Part shown: one piece after another, positions 1-8,365 of the stretch
Layout of the letters: every line of letters starts with the position of its first letter
Position numbering within the stretch: the stretch's first letter is position 1
Assembly: GCA_030377865.1 (NCBI GenBank)
Contig: JAUCGA010000046.1
Location: 1 to 41,114, forward strand
Direction: 5' to 3'
Length of the DNA stretch: 41,114 bases
DNA from: Anaerolineales bacterium HSG25
GTDB taxonomy: Bacteria > Chloroflexota > Anaerolineae > 4572-78 > J111
Position numbers and translations under genes: made by a program
Notes under the pieces: model-generated
Databases searched by the model: none
What the model saw: only the letters and a program-made list of their open reading frames with translations
What the model was told of the DNA's origin: nothing

Positions 1-422
1 CCTTGCTTGGGTTACCTGATACTATCTTCGACCTCTCTTTCTCTACCTCATTACCTCAATTCTTCTGACTAAATTCCTTGCCATGATTTATTGTCACTAC
101 TTCGCATATACCTAGCGAATGGAGAGCGATCAATGCGCTGAACTCTCGTAAATTAATTAACCATCCGCTATTTAGTATGTCACACATTGAAAAACACCGT
201 ATATTGTGTGGTGCATGAGGTTTTATCAACAAGATTAGTCTAAACTCAAGGACATCTACCAATTGAAAGAAATTGATTGTAGGAACGGCTTGTAATAAAA
301 GTATAACTATTTTCTGCACTTTGGCCGGCGCATCAGCCAACCCTTCAAGTGGAATCGAGGCGACGCGAATGAGTTGTCCTGATTTTGGATTGGCGATTTC
401 GGATTTTCATCTCGTTTCCAAA
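1..422. other. Gene-poor region with a duplicated gene-end fragment
   Basis: I see no convincing gene here. Positions 250-360 are a near copy (about 3 mismatches in 111 bp) of 494-604, the segment encoding the C-terminal part of the neighbouring DUF2283 protein. On the minus strand the copy still reads as the same ADAPAKVQKIVI-type peptide and then runs into unrelated sequence, so it is a gene-end remnant. The stretch 381-410 resembles the repeated TTGGATTGGCG sequence found at 1221-1612. Confidence 0.6.
250..360. repeat. 111-bp direct repeat, copy 1 (remnant of DUF2283 gene end)
   Basis: It matches 494-604 with a constant offset of 244 bp and about three substitutions. The intervening 133 bp ends in sequence that recurs at 1709-1744. 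The arrangement suggests that an insertion or tandem duplication split the 3' part of the minus-strand DUF2283 gene. Confidence 0.85.
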
Positions 423-791
423 CTATGCCACCGCTTGCAACACGGTTGGCGTAAAAACTTGATTTAATCGACTTGCCGGAAATTTCTTTTCATGGACATC
501 TACCAATTGAAAGAAATTGATTGTGGGAACGGCTTGTAATAAAGGTATAACTATTTTCTGCACTTTGGCCGGCGCATCAGCCAACCCTTCAAGTGGAATC
601 GGGGCCTGAGTACTCGCTTTGAGCAAGGCCTGATAACTTAATAACAGTAATCCCAGGGCCTCTTTTGTCTCAGGATTATAATAGAATACGATATTATCTG
701 AGAGTTCAATACCTGTATGTAGTTGCCCTTCAGTTTCAGTAAATGTAACTGAGAGTATATCGCCTTCTGCATCGTAATGTATATATTTCAT
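423..791 (-). CDS. DUF2283 domain protein, possible antitoxin-like partner
   Basis: This is a small protein of about 122 residues. Its first half (MKYIHYDAEGDILSVTF, then IELSDNIVFYYNPETKEALGLLLL) matches the DUF2283 pattern of a short beta-rich domain with an early D-x-x-xD-x-L strand. I chose the ATG at 791, which follows a GGTGA-type ribosome site; a TTG at 809 is also in frame. It starts 4 bases after the upstream gene ends, so the two are likely co-transcribed. The last 15 or so residues (RLNQVFTPTVLQAVA) are encoded by a 36-bp intergenic repeat (434-469, again at 1709-1744), so the natural C-terminus has been replaced. DUF2283 genes often sit beside small toxin-like genes; that role is inferred from context. 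Confidence 0.7.
   Translation of the reverse strand: MKYIHYDAEGDILSVTFTETEGQLHTGIELSDNIVFYYNPETKEALGLLLLSYQALLKASTQAPIPLEGLADAPAKVQKIVIPLLQAVPTINFFQLVDVHEKKFPASRLNQVFTPTVLQAVA
434..469. repeat. 36-bp repeat, copy 1 (inside a coding end)
   Basis: It is identical to 1709-1744 and begins CTTGCAACACGGTTGGCG. This copy encodes the tail of the DUF2283 protein on the minus strand, while the other copy is intergenic, so the tail was probably acquired from a dispersed repeat. Confidence 0.85.
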
Positions 792-795
792 TTTA

Positions 796-1119
796 TCACC
801 ATCTTTCAACTAGATAAGCTGTAAGAACAAAGTTGTTATCTGTCTGGGGAGATTCTATCTGCCAACCAAATTTGACAACAACAACAACATGAGTGTAATC
901 CAGCGGCAAATTCTCAAACTTATAAATATACTTAAACTTAGCCGCATCGTACATGTCTTGTTTGCGATTACCCTTACGAATTGTCTCTAATAGTTGCTCA
1001 AGTATCCCTTCATCCATGCCGGGGTGGTCAAGCGCATGATCCCACCTCTCTGAGGTCAGGTATATATAACGTCCCTTTTGGTCTTGTACAACAATAGGCC
1101 ATGTATGATTTCGTTGCAT
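796..1119 (-). CDS. Small PBECR/RelE-like nuclease-fold protein (putative toxin)
   Basis: The protein has 107 residues. The segment YIYLTSERWDHALDHPGM, followed by a helix (ILEQLLETIRKG) and beta-strands KYIYKFENLP and THVVVVVKFGW, resembles small phage and genomic proteins annotated as PBECR (Barnase/EndoU/colicin/RelE-like nuclease fold) or DUF4258-like. The conserved feature is an I-x-LT-x-ERW-x-H opening with a following H-P-[EG]-M. The start is ATG at 1119. The DUF2283 gene follows 4 bases downstream, giving a compact two-gene unit like a toxin-antitoxin pair. The family call is from motif memory, catalysis is not shown, and the toxin role is inferred. Confidence 0.5.
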   Translation of the reverse strand: MQRNHTWPIVVQDQKGRYIYLTSERWDHALDHPGMDEGILEQLLETIRKGNRKQDMYDAAKFKYIYKFENLPLDYTHVVVVVKFGWQIESPQTDNNFVLTAYLVERW

Positions 1120-1284
1120 CGAATATCGCCTTTTATTACCAAAATAAAATATGTGTAACTATTGTACCATACAGCAATGAATATATAAAAAAACGAATAG
1201 AATATCCGCATTGAGGAGGTTTTAGATTTTGGATTGGCGGTCATATTCGCCCATTCGCCAATTCGCATATTCGTTACATCCTTT

Positions 1285-1341
1285 AGAGCAGAATTTACAG
1301 GATGATAGAATAAAATTCTCCTATCCTGTAAATTCTGCTCT
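1285..1341. repeat. 57-bp hairpin repeat AGAGCAGAATTT...
   Basis: The ends are complementary (AGAGCAGAATTTACAGGAT facing its reverse complement), forming a long imperfect stem. A related copy lies at 39625-39682. Confidence 0.8.
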
Positions 1342-1454
1342 CGATTTTAGATTTACGATTTTAGATTTTAGATTGGCGGTCATATTCGCCAATTCGCATA
1401 TTCGCCATTCGCCAATCTACAGACTTAGTATAACACAAAAAAGTCTGCTTGTCT

Positions 1455-1520
1455 GTAGGAAAAATCTTTAAATCTCGTAGGAAAACCTTTAAATTTTGTA
1501 GGAAAACCTTTAAATTTTGT
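1455..1520. repeat. Short tandem repeat, three units of 21-22 bp
   Basis: The unit is GTAGGAAAACCTTTAAATTTT, present three times with the first copy diverged. It has no spacer-repeat alternation, so it is not CRISPR-like. Confidence 0.8.
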
Positions 1521-1543
1521 AGGAATGAGGAGTGAAAAGTGAA

Positions 1544-1580
1544 AAAGCGTCTCGTTCCCTGTTTGGGAACGAGACGCTTT
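1544..1580. repeat. Perfect 16-bp-stem hairpin
   Basis: AAAGCGTCTCGTTCCC pairs exactly with GGGAACGAGACGCTTT across a 5-base loop. It has no T-run, so it looks like a palindromic repeat rather than an intrinsic terminator. Confidence 0.75.
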
Positions 1581-1708
1581 GCGATTTTGGATTTTAGATT
1601 GGCGGTCATATTCCTCAATAACCACCTCCAAGGTGCAAACTACGCACCTTGGATACCGATGAAGCTGGCACGTAGGAGAACGCCTCCGCCTCCTCCGAGG
1701 TGTGCTTT

Positions 1709-1744
1709 CTTGCAACACGGTTGGCGTAAAAACTTGATTTAATC
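1709..1744. repeat. 36-bp repeat, copy 2
   Basis: It is identical to 434-469; see that entry. Confidence 0.85.
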
Positions 1745-1918
1745 CTATAACAGGCGGATGTATCCTCCTTCAAGGAGGCTTCGCGCTACCCGCCAAATAC
1801 CCGTTGCGATTACATAATCGCAACGATCATGAACTTGTAAAGAACCGGAGTGTCAAAATTCTACGGTAGCCCTAAATGTTTTGAAAATAATGGCACCTGA
1901 CCAAAACGATAACCAAGG

Positions 1919-2009
1919 GTGAATATTCAGTGAACTCGCCAGAAAGAGCATCAGAAACCCGATTTCTCAAAGAAATCGGGTTTCTAGAGCTACTTTACTG
2001 AACTTTTAC
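1919..2009. mobile_element. 91-bp MITE-like element, copy 1
   Basis: The terminal inverted repeats are of the form GTRAATATTCAGTGAA facing TTTACTGAACTTTTAC. The centre is a palindrome (AGAAACCCGATTTCT facing AGAAATCGGGTTTCT). The 8 bases AACCAAGG lie directly before (1911-1918) and directly after (2010-2017) the element, consistent with a target-site duplication. It encodes no protein and ends 11 bp from the 3' end of the channel-like gene. Confidence 0.85.
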
Positions 2010-2019
2010 AACCAAGGTA

Positions 2020-5000
2020 TTATTCCTTCATCGCTGTGTCAATCGACCAGTTATAGAAATCAAGCCGTTTGTCAGCCGGATAGTTACGGGTCAACCAAGG
2101 TTTGGTTAAAGCAACATTCCCTCGGTGGGAGAGGGGGGCATAAGCCGCTTCATCAACGGCTAATATCTGTTCAGCCTGAGCGTACAGGTCAAACCGTTCA
2201 CGGGAATCAACCGTTTCTGCCGCATTATTGGTTAATTTATCAAAATCGGTGGCTGAAATTTGTTGACACGTGGGATCATCACAATTACGGCGGACATAGT
2301 TGGTTCCTTGTTGAGCATTAAATATCTCATGAACAAAGTTATGTTCATCGGGATAGGTGGCACAATGGGTCGCAGAGAATATATGAGGGACATCCTCTAA
2401 TGAAGAACTGTGATTATAATCCCATTCTTTTTCCTCTAACTTAATCTCTACGCCCAATGTTTCTCGCCACATTTTCTGAATCACCCGCATAGTTTCGTTG
2501 TCTTGATCTAAGATGATGTCGTAAATCTCATTAAATTCATTGAGGGGTAAACCTCTATCATCAAGGTATTGTTGTAGTACCGTTTTAGCAAACTCAGGAT
2601 CATAAGATCGACCATGTCGCTTGGCTGAGGGAGCGCCAAAAATACCCGGTGGGGCAAAGGTTGCGGCTGGTAAATCCCCCAATTCTCTATTGACAAGCAC
2701 TTCGCGGTCAATGGCCGCAGAAAAAGCCTGACGCACTCTCGGGTCGTTAAACGGTGCTTTGGGATGCATAAAACCAAGATAGTCGGTGCAAAAGGTATAG
2801 TTGATACCCAATTCTTGTTTCAATTGAATGTTGTTTTGAATTTGCTCTATTTCAGCCATTGGCTCAGGTAAGGTATCAAATTTGTTGTCTTGATACATAT
2901 CCAGAGCCGTCGCCATATCTGCAACGACAGTCTGCTCTATCCGTTCGATTTGAACCTGTTTATCAAAAACCCATAATGGGTTTTTGACAAACAGAATCCG
3001 TTCTCCATCCTGCCATTGACTCAATAAGTACGGGCCGTTGGTGTTGATTATACCGGCCTTTGTCCAATCATCATCCCATTCGCTGATTGTCCAAGACGGC
3101 ACAGGATAAGTGCGGGGATGGGAGAGAATGGCCGGAAAATAGGCCGCCGGATGTTCTAGGCTAAATTTGACGGTCCAATCGTCAAGCGCTTCCACCCCAA
3201 GTTCAGCCGCTTCCATCCCACCCGTATGCACCGCTTGGGCATTTTTGATAATGTAAAGCATGCTGGCTGTTGGATTATCGGATGACAGAAGGCGTTTAAT
3301 GGTACCAACCACATCATGGGCTGTGACAAACCGGGGCTTACCTTTAAAATCGGTAGCTTGGGTCACTTGGGCTGTTTGGGGATCATATTCTACCCAAGCT
3401 ACATCGTCACGAAGCATGAATGTCCATTCGTCTCCATCCTCAGATGATGTCCAATCTGTTGCTAACGAAGGTAAAATGAGGCTACTTTGGGGATCGGTTT
3501 CGATAAGTCCCATAAAAAGGTTTCGAATTTGGGCATCATCCTCAGCCCGTTCAATCAAGGAAGGGTCAAGCATGTGGATTGGTTCGGAGAGATTATAACG
3601 TAATGTGATTAACCCATCGGTTATAACCTTTCTTGTCTCAACTTCTACAGTTGTTTGTTCAGCTTGAATTACTGGTCTTGCCTCAACAGTATCTACCACG
3701 GTTGGTGCTTCTACGGTCTCCGGTGTTGGTTCTCCAGATGAGGTGGGATAGAAAACAACCAGTGTAATCGCCAAAAATGCACCAACAACAACCGGCCAGT
3801 ACAATAATTTTGGATAAAGGTTGTCACCAAACTGAATAAAACGAATGGTAACCTCTGAGTAGAACAACATAGCATTGACCGAAACAATAAGCAGAATCAG
3901 GTAGGATAAGATATAAGCATATTCTAAATAGACTACTCCAGAGGCTTGCAATTCACTCCGTAGGCCGACATGGGATACCGCAACCACAAAAAAGAGGGCC
4001 GCGGCATAAGATAACACATTAAAGGAGTTCTCGGCGTGGACAAGCAAAACGGCAAACATTAGAGATATGATAACCATAATCGTAACGGCATGAGCCACAA
4101 TTGGTGATAGAATTGAACGTCTGATAATCACATTGTAATACAGATCAGGAATACGATGTTTTTTTATGGTTTGGTTGCCTCCAAAGTCAGTGTTATATTT
4201 GTCGAAGCGATAACTGAAATAGCTCCGCAGAATATACCAATCCTCCAAAACCATGGCCTCAGCCAAACCGGGTTTTTTAGTCGGTTCAACAAATTCGTAA
4301 CTGTCTAAATCAGGCACAAGGACGATATTTTCATCCAATGAATGAGGCCAAATCTGTAACTGCACTGTAGCCTGATCAAGGGGATATTTATCGACACTTG
4401 GCTCTTGACGTAAGGTACTCCTAAAGAACCAACCAATCGTTTCTTCCTCACCCTCCTGAAAACGATAAATCTCTTCCGTGTAGGGTCCCACATCATCCAC
4501 CGTGTCCGTCAGTAACGGCATTTCTCTTGCATCTTCCGGTACATCGGGAGAGTATTTTTGCCAAATATAACCCGAAACTGAATTTTCATTAGCTCCCGCA
4601 AAGCCAATTGTTTCTAACATGATACCTGTGGGGACTTCGATATATTTTTCAATTCCCTCCTGTTTAAGATTATTATCGATACCTGTTAATTCTGCTTCAA
4701 GCCTAGAGGAATTTGCCAGTACAATTTCTTGCTGGTTAGAAGGGGGATAAATTATCTCTATATACCAAATCCAACCGATAACGGCAAAGAATAAAAAAGC
4801 CGTAAAGAGTGATACTGTCCAGAGTTTATATACACCACCATTATAGGCCCGCAAGACAAGTATGGAAAGAAAAAAAAGAAAGCATGTTCCTGATAGAGCG
4901 ATTTGAATTAAGTTGCGTTTACTGGCATCGACGTTTAAGAGGTTTTTATTAAAGACGATGCCAATCGACCAGCCTGCTATTGGAACAGGTTCATAAAATA

Positions 5001-5964
5001 CCCAACTCTCCTGCCCCGTATCAGGATCAATATCATCCCGGTAAAAAATCTCACCTGCTAAAGCCCGCTCACCGTCATCTTGCAACACTTTATTATCAGC
5101 AACCACCTCAGAGATTGTTTGCCCCAAATATTTCTTGTCGGGATGGGAAATAAAACGACCTTCCTTTGAAAGGATATAACTATACCCACTCTCTCCCAAA
5201 TTAAGGGATTTGACAAATTCGGCTAAGGTTTCTGGAGAGTGGTCAACATAGATTAGACCAATGGGCATATATTGGAATTTATTAGAATCAAAGCGATAAA
5301 AGGGGACTGAATATTCGGCGATATGTGTCTTAGCAACCTCTCCAAGAAAAGGTTCCATCCAGCCGCCATTCTGATGTAAGGCAGAGGTATACCATTCTGC
5401 CTCAGAAAGTTTGGAATCGGTATAGTCGTAAATATCCTCAATTGGGTACCGTTTAAAGTCGCCAAATTCGTCTTTTTTGTAGTAAGGGGCAAATAATTTT
5501 GTACCGGGCTTGTACTCTTCTGGCTCAAAGGCCGCTCCCAAGCCAAAGATATTTGGTTTTTTATTAGATTCGTCACGGATACGTTGAGCTAAATTTTCAT
5601 TAGAAAGCTTGCCGCTTGTAAGCTCATTAGCAATTCCCCTTGCCAACAGCATCGTTTCATTTAATTCTCGATTAATTTTCAAAGCCACCTGAAAAGCACC
5701 CCGACGGGCTTGTTCAAAGGCTGTTTTTTCTTGTTCATTTTTGGTTTGGTTATATTGGTAACCAAGATATAGCGTCATTCCTAAGAAACAACAACAACAG
5801 AGTAATGAGATAATAAACACCAAACGTTGTTGGTTACTTTCAAAAAGAACCATTCTGTGAAAGTTTAAGGTTACATCACCTTTCTCGCGCCCCATCATCA
5901 TCAACGCTTCATCAACCGCTTTGGTTTTTTGGGCCTTAGTTTTTCGTTTCGATTTTTGTGGCAT
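2020..5964 (-). CDS. Cache - pentameric ligand-gated ion channel - SBP_bac_5 fusion protein
   Basis: The protein has 1314 residues. The N-terminus is Lys-rich and cytoplasmic (1-46), followed by a membrane segment (about 48-69) and an extracytoplasmic double-Cache-like sensor (about 75-345; YSYILSKEGRFISHP at 261-275, then GWSIGIVF). Two membrane segments (about 352-372 and 382-405) return the chain outside. Residues 405-740 read as a complete pLGIC. There is a TGIMLE...SGYIW beta1-beta2 (446-468), and the Cys/Pro-loop signature YPLDQATVQLQIW without cysteines (527-539). SLDENIVLVPDL (542-553) closely resembles the same place in the GLIC channel. A W-x-L-like EDWYILR (574-580), a pre-M1 IIRRS, and four helices follow: M1 618-642, M2 648-668, M3 677-703, M4 720-740. 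A Thr/Glu/Val-rich linker leads to an SBP_bac_5 oligopeptide-binding domain (about 783-1310; PFNDPRVRQAFSAAIDRE at 1071-1088). The predicted topology puts Cache, channel ectodomain and SBP all outside. The gene is last in an operon with two binding lipoproteins. Cache and SBP are confident; the channel call is strong by motif but not tested. Confidence 0.8.
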   Translation of the reverse strand: MPQKSKRKTKAQKTKAVDEALMMMGREKGDVTLNFHRMVLFESNQQRLVFIISLLCCCCFLGMTLYLGYQYNQTKNEQEKTAFEQARRGAFQVALKINRELNETMLLARGIANELTSGKLSNENLAQRIRDESNKKPNIFGLGAAFEPEEYKPGTKLFAPYYKKDEFGDFKRYPIEDIYDYTDSKLSEAEWYTSALHQNGGWMEPFLGEVAKTHIAEYSVPFYRFDSNKFQYMPIGLIYVDHSPETLAEFVKSLNLGESGYSYILSKEGRFISHPDKKYLGQTISEVVADNKVLQDDGERALAGEIFYRDDIDPDTGQESWVFYEPVPIAGWSIGIVFNKNLLNVDASKRNLIQIALSGTCFLFFLSILVLRAYNGGVYKLWTVSLFTAFLFFAVIGWIWYIEIIYPPSNQQEIVLANSSRLEAELTGIDNNLKQEGIEKYIEVPTGIMLETIGFAGANENSVSGYIWQKYSPDVPEDAREMPLLTDTVDDVGPYTEEIYRFQEGEEETIGWFFRSTLRQEPSVDKYPLDQATVQLQIWPHSLDENIVLVPDLDSYEFVEPTKKPGLAEAMVLEDWYILRSYFSYRFDKYNTDFGGNQTIKKHRIPDLYYNVIIRRSILSPIVAHAVTIMVIISLMFAVLLVHAENSFNVLSYAAALFFVVAVSHVGLRSELQASGVVYLEYAYILSYLILLIVSVNAMLFYSEVTIRFIQFGDNLYPKLLYWPVVVGAFLAITLVVFYPTSSGEPTPETVEAPTVVDTVEARPVIQAEQTTVEVETRKVITDGLITLRYNLSEPIHMLDPSLIERAEDDAQIRNLFMGLIETDPQSSLILPSLATDWTSSEDGDEWTFMLRDDVAWVEYDPQTAQVTQATDFKGKPRFVTAHDVVGTIKRLLSSDNPTASMLYIIKNAQAVHTGGMEAAELGVEALDDWTVKFSLEHPAAYFPAILSHPRTYPVPSWTISEWDDDWTKAGIINTNGPYLLSQWQDGERILFVKNPLWVFDKQVQIERIEQTVVADMATALDMYQDNKFDTLPEPMAEIEQIQNNIQLKQELGINYTFCTDYLGFMHPKAPFNDPRVRQAFSAAIDREVLVNRELGDLPAATFAPPGIFGAPSAKRHGRSYDPEFAKTVLQQYLDDRGLPLNEFNEIYDIILDQDNETMRVIQKMWRETLGVEIKLEEKEWDYNHSSSLEDVPHIFSATHCATYPDEHNFVHEIFNAQQGTNYVRRNCDDPTCQQISATDFDKLTNNAAETVDSRERFDLYAQAEQILAVDEAAYAPLSHRGNVALTKPWLTRNYPADKRLDFYNWSIDTAMKE

Positions 5965-6038
5965 AATTAGCTTCCTAACCGTTCCCGATATTCATCAAGA
6001 ATCTTTTAGGCAGTGGGAATAAGGTATTAAATTTAGGG

Positions 6039-7040
6039 TTAGTCATTGAAGTTATCTAATAAATAATCTACATCAGAACTGGTCACAAAACGTGGGCCAG
6101 TTGTCCAAATCTTACTAACGGGCGTGTTGGCGTTATCATTATATAGTTTTAATAAGACGATGGGGATATAACCTTGTAGATACTGTTGTTGATCAACGGC
6201 GAAGATAAGCTCACCCTCTTTTATTGATATTAATACATCCGGCGATATATCGAAGGTAGCTAGTTTAACTTTTTTATCAAGTAGCCCCGCTTCTTTAACT
6301 ATCGTTAACGCTGATGAGGCGCTTTTTGATCCTAAGGTCAAGATACCGACAAGGCTGGGATGGGCGTTGACGGCGGCCAAAATTCGCTCTTCCATATCAG
6401 CCAGATCTGGATCAACAATAACTGTTTTAGCTGTACCGCCACCTCGCTCTAGCGCCTCTGTAAACCCTTTACAACGTATTCGTAGTCCTTGATTTTCTTC
6501 GTTGTGGTTGATACAAATACCGTTCTTTATCCCAGAAAGAACCAACTGTTTACCCGAACCATAACCCGCTTGATATTCCAACTGCCCAACATGCGTTAGA
6601 ACCCCTAACGAAGTAGCTACCTCGTAACCGGAGTTGGTGGAAATAACGGGAATGCCAGCGTCAATGGCCGCTTTAATCGAAGGCGTAAGTACCTCTGGGT
6701 TAGGAATTGAAACCACAAGGCCGTCTGGTTTAGCCACAACCGCCTCATCAATTAGTTGAGCCATGACCTGCATGTTTTTTTCTTCTGGAGCCAAAAACTC
6801 AACCGTTACCCCCGTGTCCTGAGCCGCTTGGTTAATCCCTTTTCCCACAACAGACCAAAAAGTACCGTCATTTTTATGGGTGATAACGACAAAATGTAGT
6901 GTTTGAGCGGCTTTTTCTGCGTTGGACTTTTCTGTTGGGGATAACAGATTTCCAGTTTCCGCTTGTTGTTGTGGACTGTTGCAACTAATCAAAAGAGTGA
7001 TGATGAGTATAAAAAAAGTTACTCTTTTAGGGGTCAACAT
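6039..7040 (-). CDS. Sugar-type periplasmic binding lipoprotein (Peripla_BP_4)
   Basis: The protein has 333 residues. The signal peptide FFILIITLLISC ends in a lipobox (L-I-S-C), so it is probably a lipid-anchored surface protein. The body follows the type 1 periplasmic binding fold used for sugars and autoinducers: FVVITHKNDGTFWSVVGKGI, then VMAQLIDEAVVAKPDGLVVSIP, then IDAGIPVISTNSG, and late KLATFDISPDV and FAVDQQQYLQGY. It is a paralogue of the gene just upstream, whose stop overlaps its start (TAATG), indicating translational coupling. No ABC permease or ATPase is adjacent. The next gene downstream is the channel/SBP fusion, so a sensory role is more likely than import; that is inference. 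Confidence 0.85.
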   Translation of the reverse strand: MLTPKRVTFFILIITLLISCNSPQQQAETGNLLSPTEKSNAEKAAQTLHFVVITHKNDGTFWSVVGKGINQAAQDTGVTVEFLAPEEKNMQVMAQLIDEAVVAKPDGLVVSIPNPEVLTPSIKAAIDAGIPVISTNSGYEVATSLGVLTHVGQLEYQAGYGSGKQLVLSGIKNGICINHNEENQGLRIRCKGFTEALERGGGTAKTVIVDPDLADMEERILAAVNAHPSLVGILTLGSKSASSALTIVKEAGLLDKKVKLATFDISPDVLISIKEGELIFAVDQQQYLQGYIPIVLLKLYNDNANTPVSKIWTTGPRFVTSSDVDYLLDNFND

Positions 7041-8113
7041 TAGCGTGTTCCTTTTTCGATTGCCTCTATAACTGCGGCTACATTCTCTATGGTTACGAAT
7101 TCTGGGCCGGTTGGCGTTATTTTATCAACTGGGAGGTTTCTGTTGGTAAGGTAAAGATATAACAGCATAACCGGTAAATATCCTTGTAGATATTGCTGTT
7201 GATCAACCGCAAATAGTATCTCTTTATTTTGAATTGCTTCAATAACCTGAGGCGACAAGTCAAATGTAGCTAACTTGACCTTACCGAGCAAATCACTCTT
7301 TTTAAGTGCTTTTAGTGTAGCTATTCCTACATTGCTGTTATTTGTTAAGATACCATCAACATCAGAAATAGTTTCTAGGGCCATGTCAATTCGCTGTTGA
7401 ATATCATCGGGTTTGGTTGGATCAACGGCTAGAGTATCAGCAATGCCGCCTGCACTCAACATAGCATCGGTAAACCCTTCACAACGAGCGTCAATAGCTA
7501 GATTACCAACCCAATGGTTCACACAAAAACCATGCCGGACCCCCGCCTCTGCCAAACGTTCTCCCGCTTGAATTCCAGCCTCATACTCCAACTGCCCAAC
7601 ATGGGTTAAGGCTCCTAAATTAGTGGGGGCCTCCTGAAATTCGTTTTTAGTGGTTGCCTCTCGCCCCGTGTTTCTAATAGTTGCCTCTTGACCCGCGTTT
7701 ATCGAAATCACAGGAATATCAGCCTCGACTGCCTTTTTGATGGCCGATGCTAAAATTTTCTCATCTGGAATTGAGACAACGAGACCGTCTGGATTGGTGG
7801 CAACAACCTCTTCGATTAATTGAGCCATCAACGCCATGTCAAATTTTTTTAGACTATGATATTCAACAGTTATATTAAAATCTTTAGCGGCTTGATCAGC
7901 ACCACGTTTGATGATTGCCCAAAATGAGTTGGTGGAGGTGACTTCATGAGTCACAAAAACAATCCGCGTTTTCGTGACTGTTTTTTGCTTTAATACAGAG
8001 GTGGTAACGACTGTTGAGGAAGACTCATCAGAGGGCGGCGGCTGGCTGTTACAGCCTCCAAATAGTAGAACAATAATAATTGATAAGATGGAGATTTTAA
8101 GTATGGAATACAT
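7040..8113 (-). CDS. Sugar-type periplasmic binding lipoprotein (Peripla_BP_4), first gene of the channel operon
   Basis: The protein has 357 residues. The signal peptide ISILSIIIVLLFGGC has a clear lipobox (F-G-G-C). Family motifs match its paralogue downstream: FVTHEVTSTNSFWAIIKRGADQAA, MAQLIEEVVATNPDGLVVSIP, EADIPVISINAG, KLATFDLSPQV and FAVDQQQYLQGY. It differs by an insertion of about 16 residues (NTGREATTKNEFQEAPTN) after the ISINAGQE strand, near the hinge, which contains a small internal TGREATT/GQEATI duplication. Ligand identity cannot be read from sequence; sugars, polyols or autoinducer-like molecules are typical. It is the probable head of the three-gene operon ending in the Cache-pLGIC-SBP_bac_5 protein. 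Confidence 0.85.
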   Translation of the reverse strand: MYSILKISILSIIIVLLFGGCNSQPPPSDESSSTVVTTSVLKQKTVTKTRIVFVTHEVTSTNSFWAIIKRGADQAAKDFNITVEYHSLKKFDMALMAQLIEEVVATNPDGLVVSIPDEKILASAIKKAVEADIPVISINAGQEATIRNTGREATTKNEFQEAPTNLGALTHVGQLEYEAGIQAGERLAEAGVRHGFCVNHWVGNLAIDARCEGFTDAMLSAGGIADTLAVDPTKPDDIQQRIDMALETISDVDGILTNNSNVGIATLKALKKSDLLGKVKLATFDLSPQVIEAIQNKEILFAVDQQQYLQGYLPVMLLYLYLTNRNLPVDKITPTGPEFVTIENVAAVIEAIEKGTR

Positions 8114-8169
8114 TTGATTAGGTTCTTGTGCTAAGGTACAGAGCGATAATGTTAGCGGTAAGGCAGACG

Positions 8170-8263
8170 GAAGAAATAAAACATCCCAATTGAGAAGTCA
8201 GCACCCGCGGTGCGGCACGACGCGTGCCTACTCCACGGGACAATTATTTTTTTCCACGTGCCT
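8170..8263. repeat. 94-bp perfect inverted repeat, left arm
   Basis: It is the exact reverse complement of 12719-12812; the match stops on both sides at 94 bp. Inside are smaller palindromes (GCACCCGCGGTGC and GGCACGACGCGTGCC). The two arms enclose the TerB/SPOR pair, the sulfotransferase and lysZ, about 4.5 kb. Confidence 0.92.
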
Positions 8264-8365
8264 CAGTCTAAAAAGCCCCGATTTCAAAGTAATTTCAGCA
8301 ATAGTATAGGAGTAGAAATGGGGAGATGTTCGGCAATAAGAAAGGTGGGTATTTATTGGGCTATC

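Larger units (their letters stand above)
1120..2019. other. Repeat-dense intergenic region
   Basis: No credible gene is present; short open frames here are made of repeats. Contents in order: degenerate copies of a TTGGATTGGCGGTCATATTCG unit (1221-1275, 1341-1412, 1580-1615), a 57-bp hairpin repeat (1285-1341), a 21-22 bp triplet repeat (1455-1520), a perfect 16-bp-stem hairpin (1544-1580), fragments of the CTTCAAGG/CTCCGAGG repeat family (1625-1705), the 36-bp repeat (1709-1744), a segment also found near 32300-32366 (ACCCGCCAAATA, then GTTGCGATTACATAATCGCAACGATCA), and MITE copy 1 (1919-2009). Confidence 0.75.

Noticed and set aside
1455..1520. Possible CRISPR array
   Set aside because: Units are contiguous 21-22 bp tandem repeats without spacers, and no cas gene is present.
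1229..1742. Several short open frames on both strands
   Set aside because: They overlap the TTGGATTGGCG, hairpin and triplet repeats and carry no recognisable protein sequence.
6039..8113. Reading the two lipoproteins as parts of an ABC sugar importer
   Set aside because: No ATPase or permease gene is adjacent; the next gene is the channel-like fusion.
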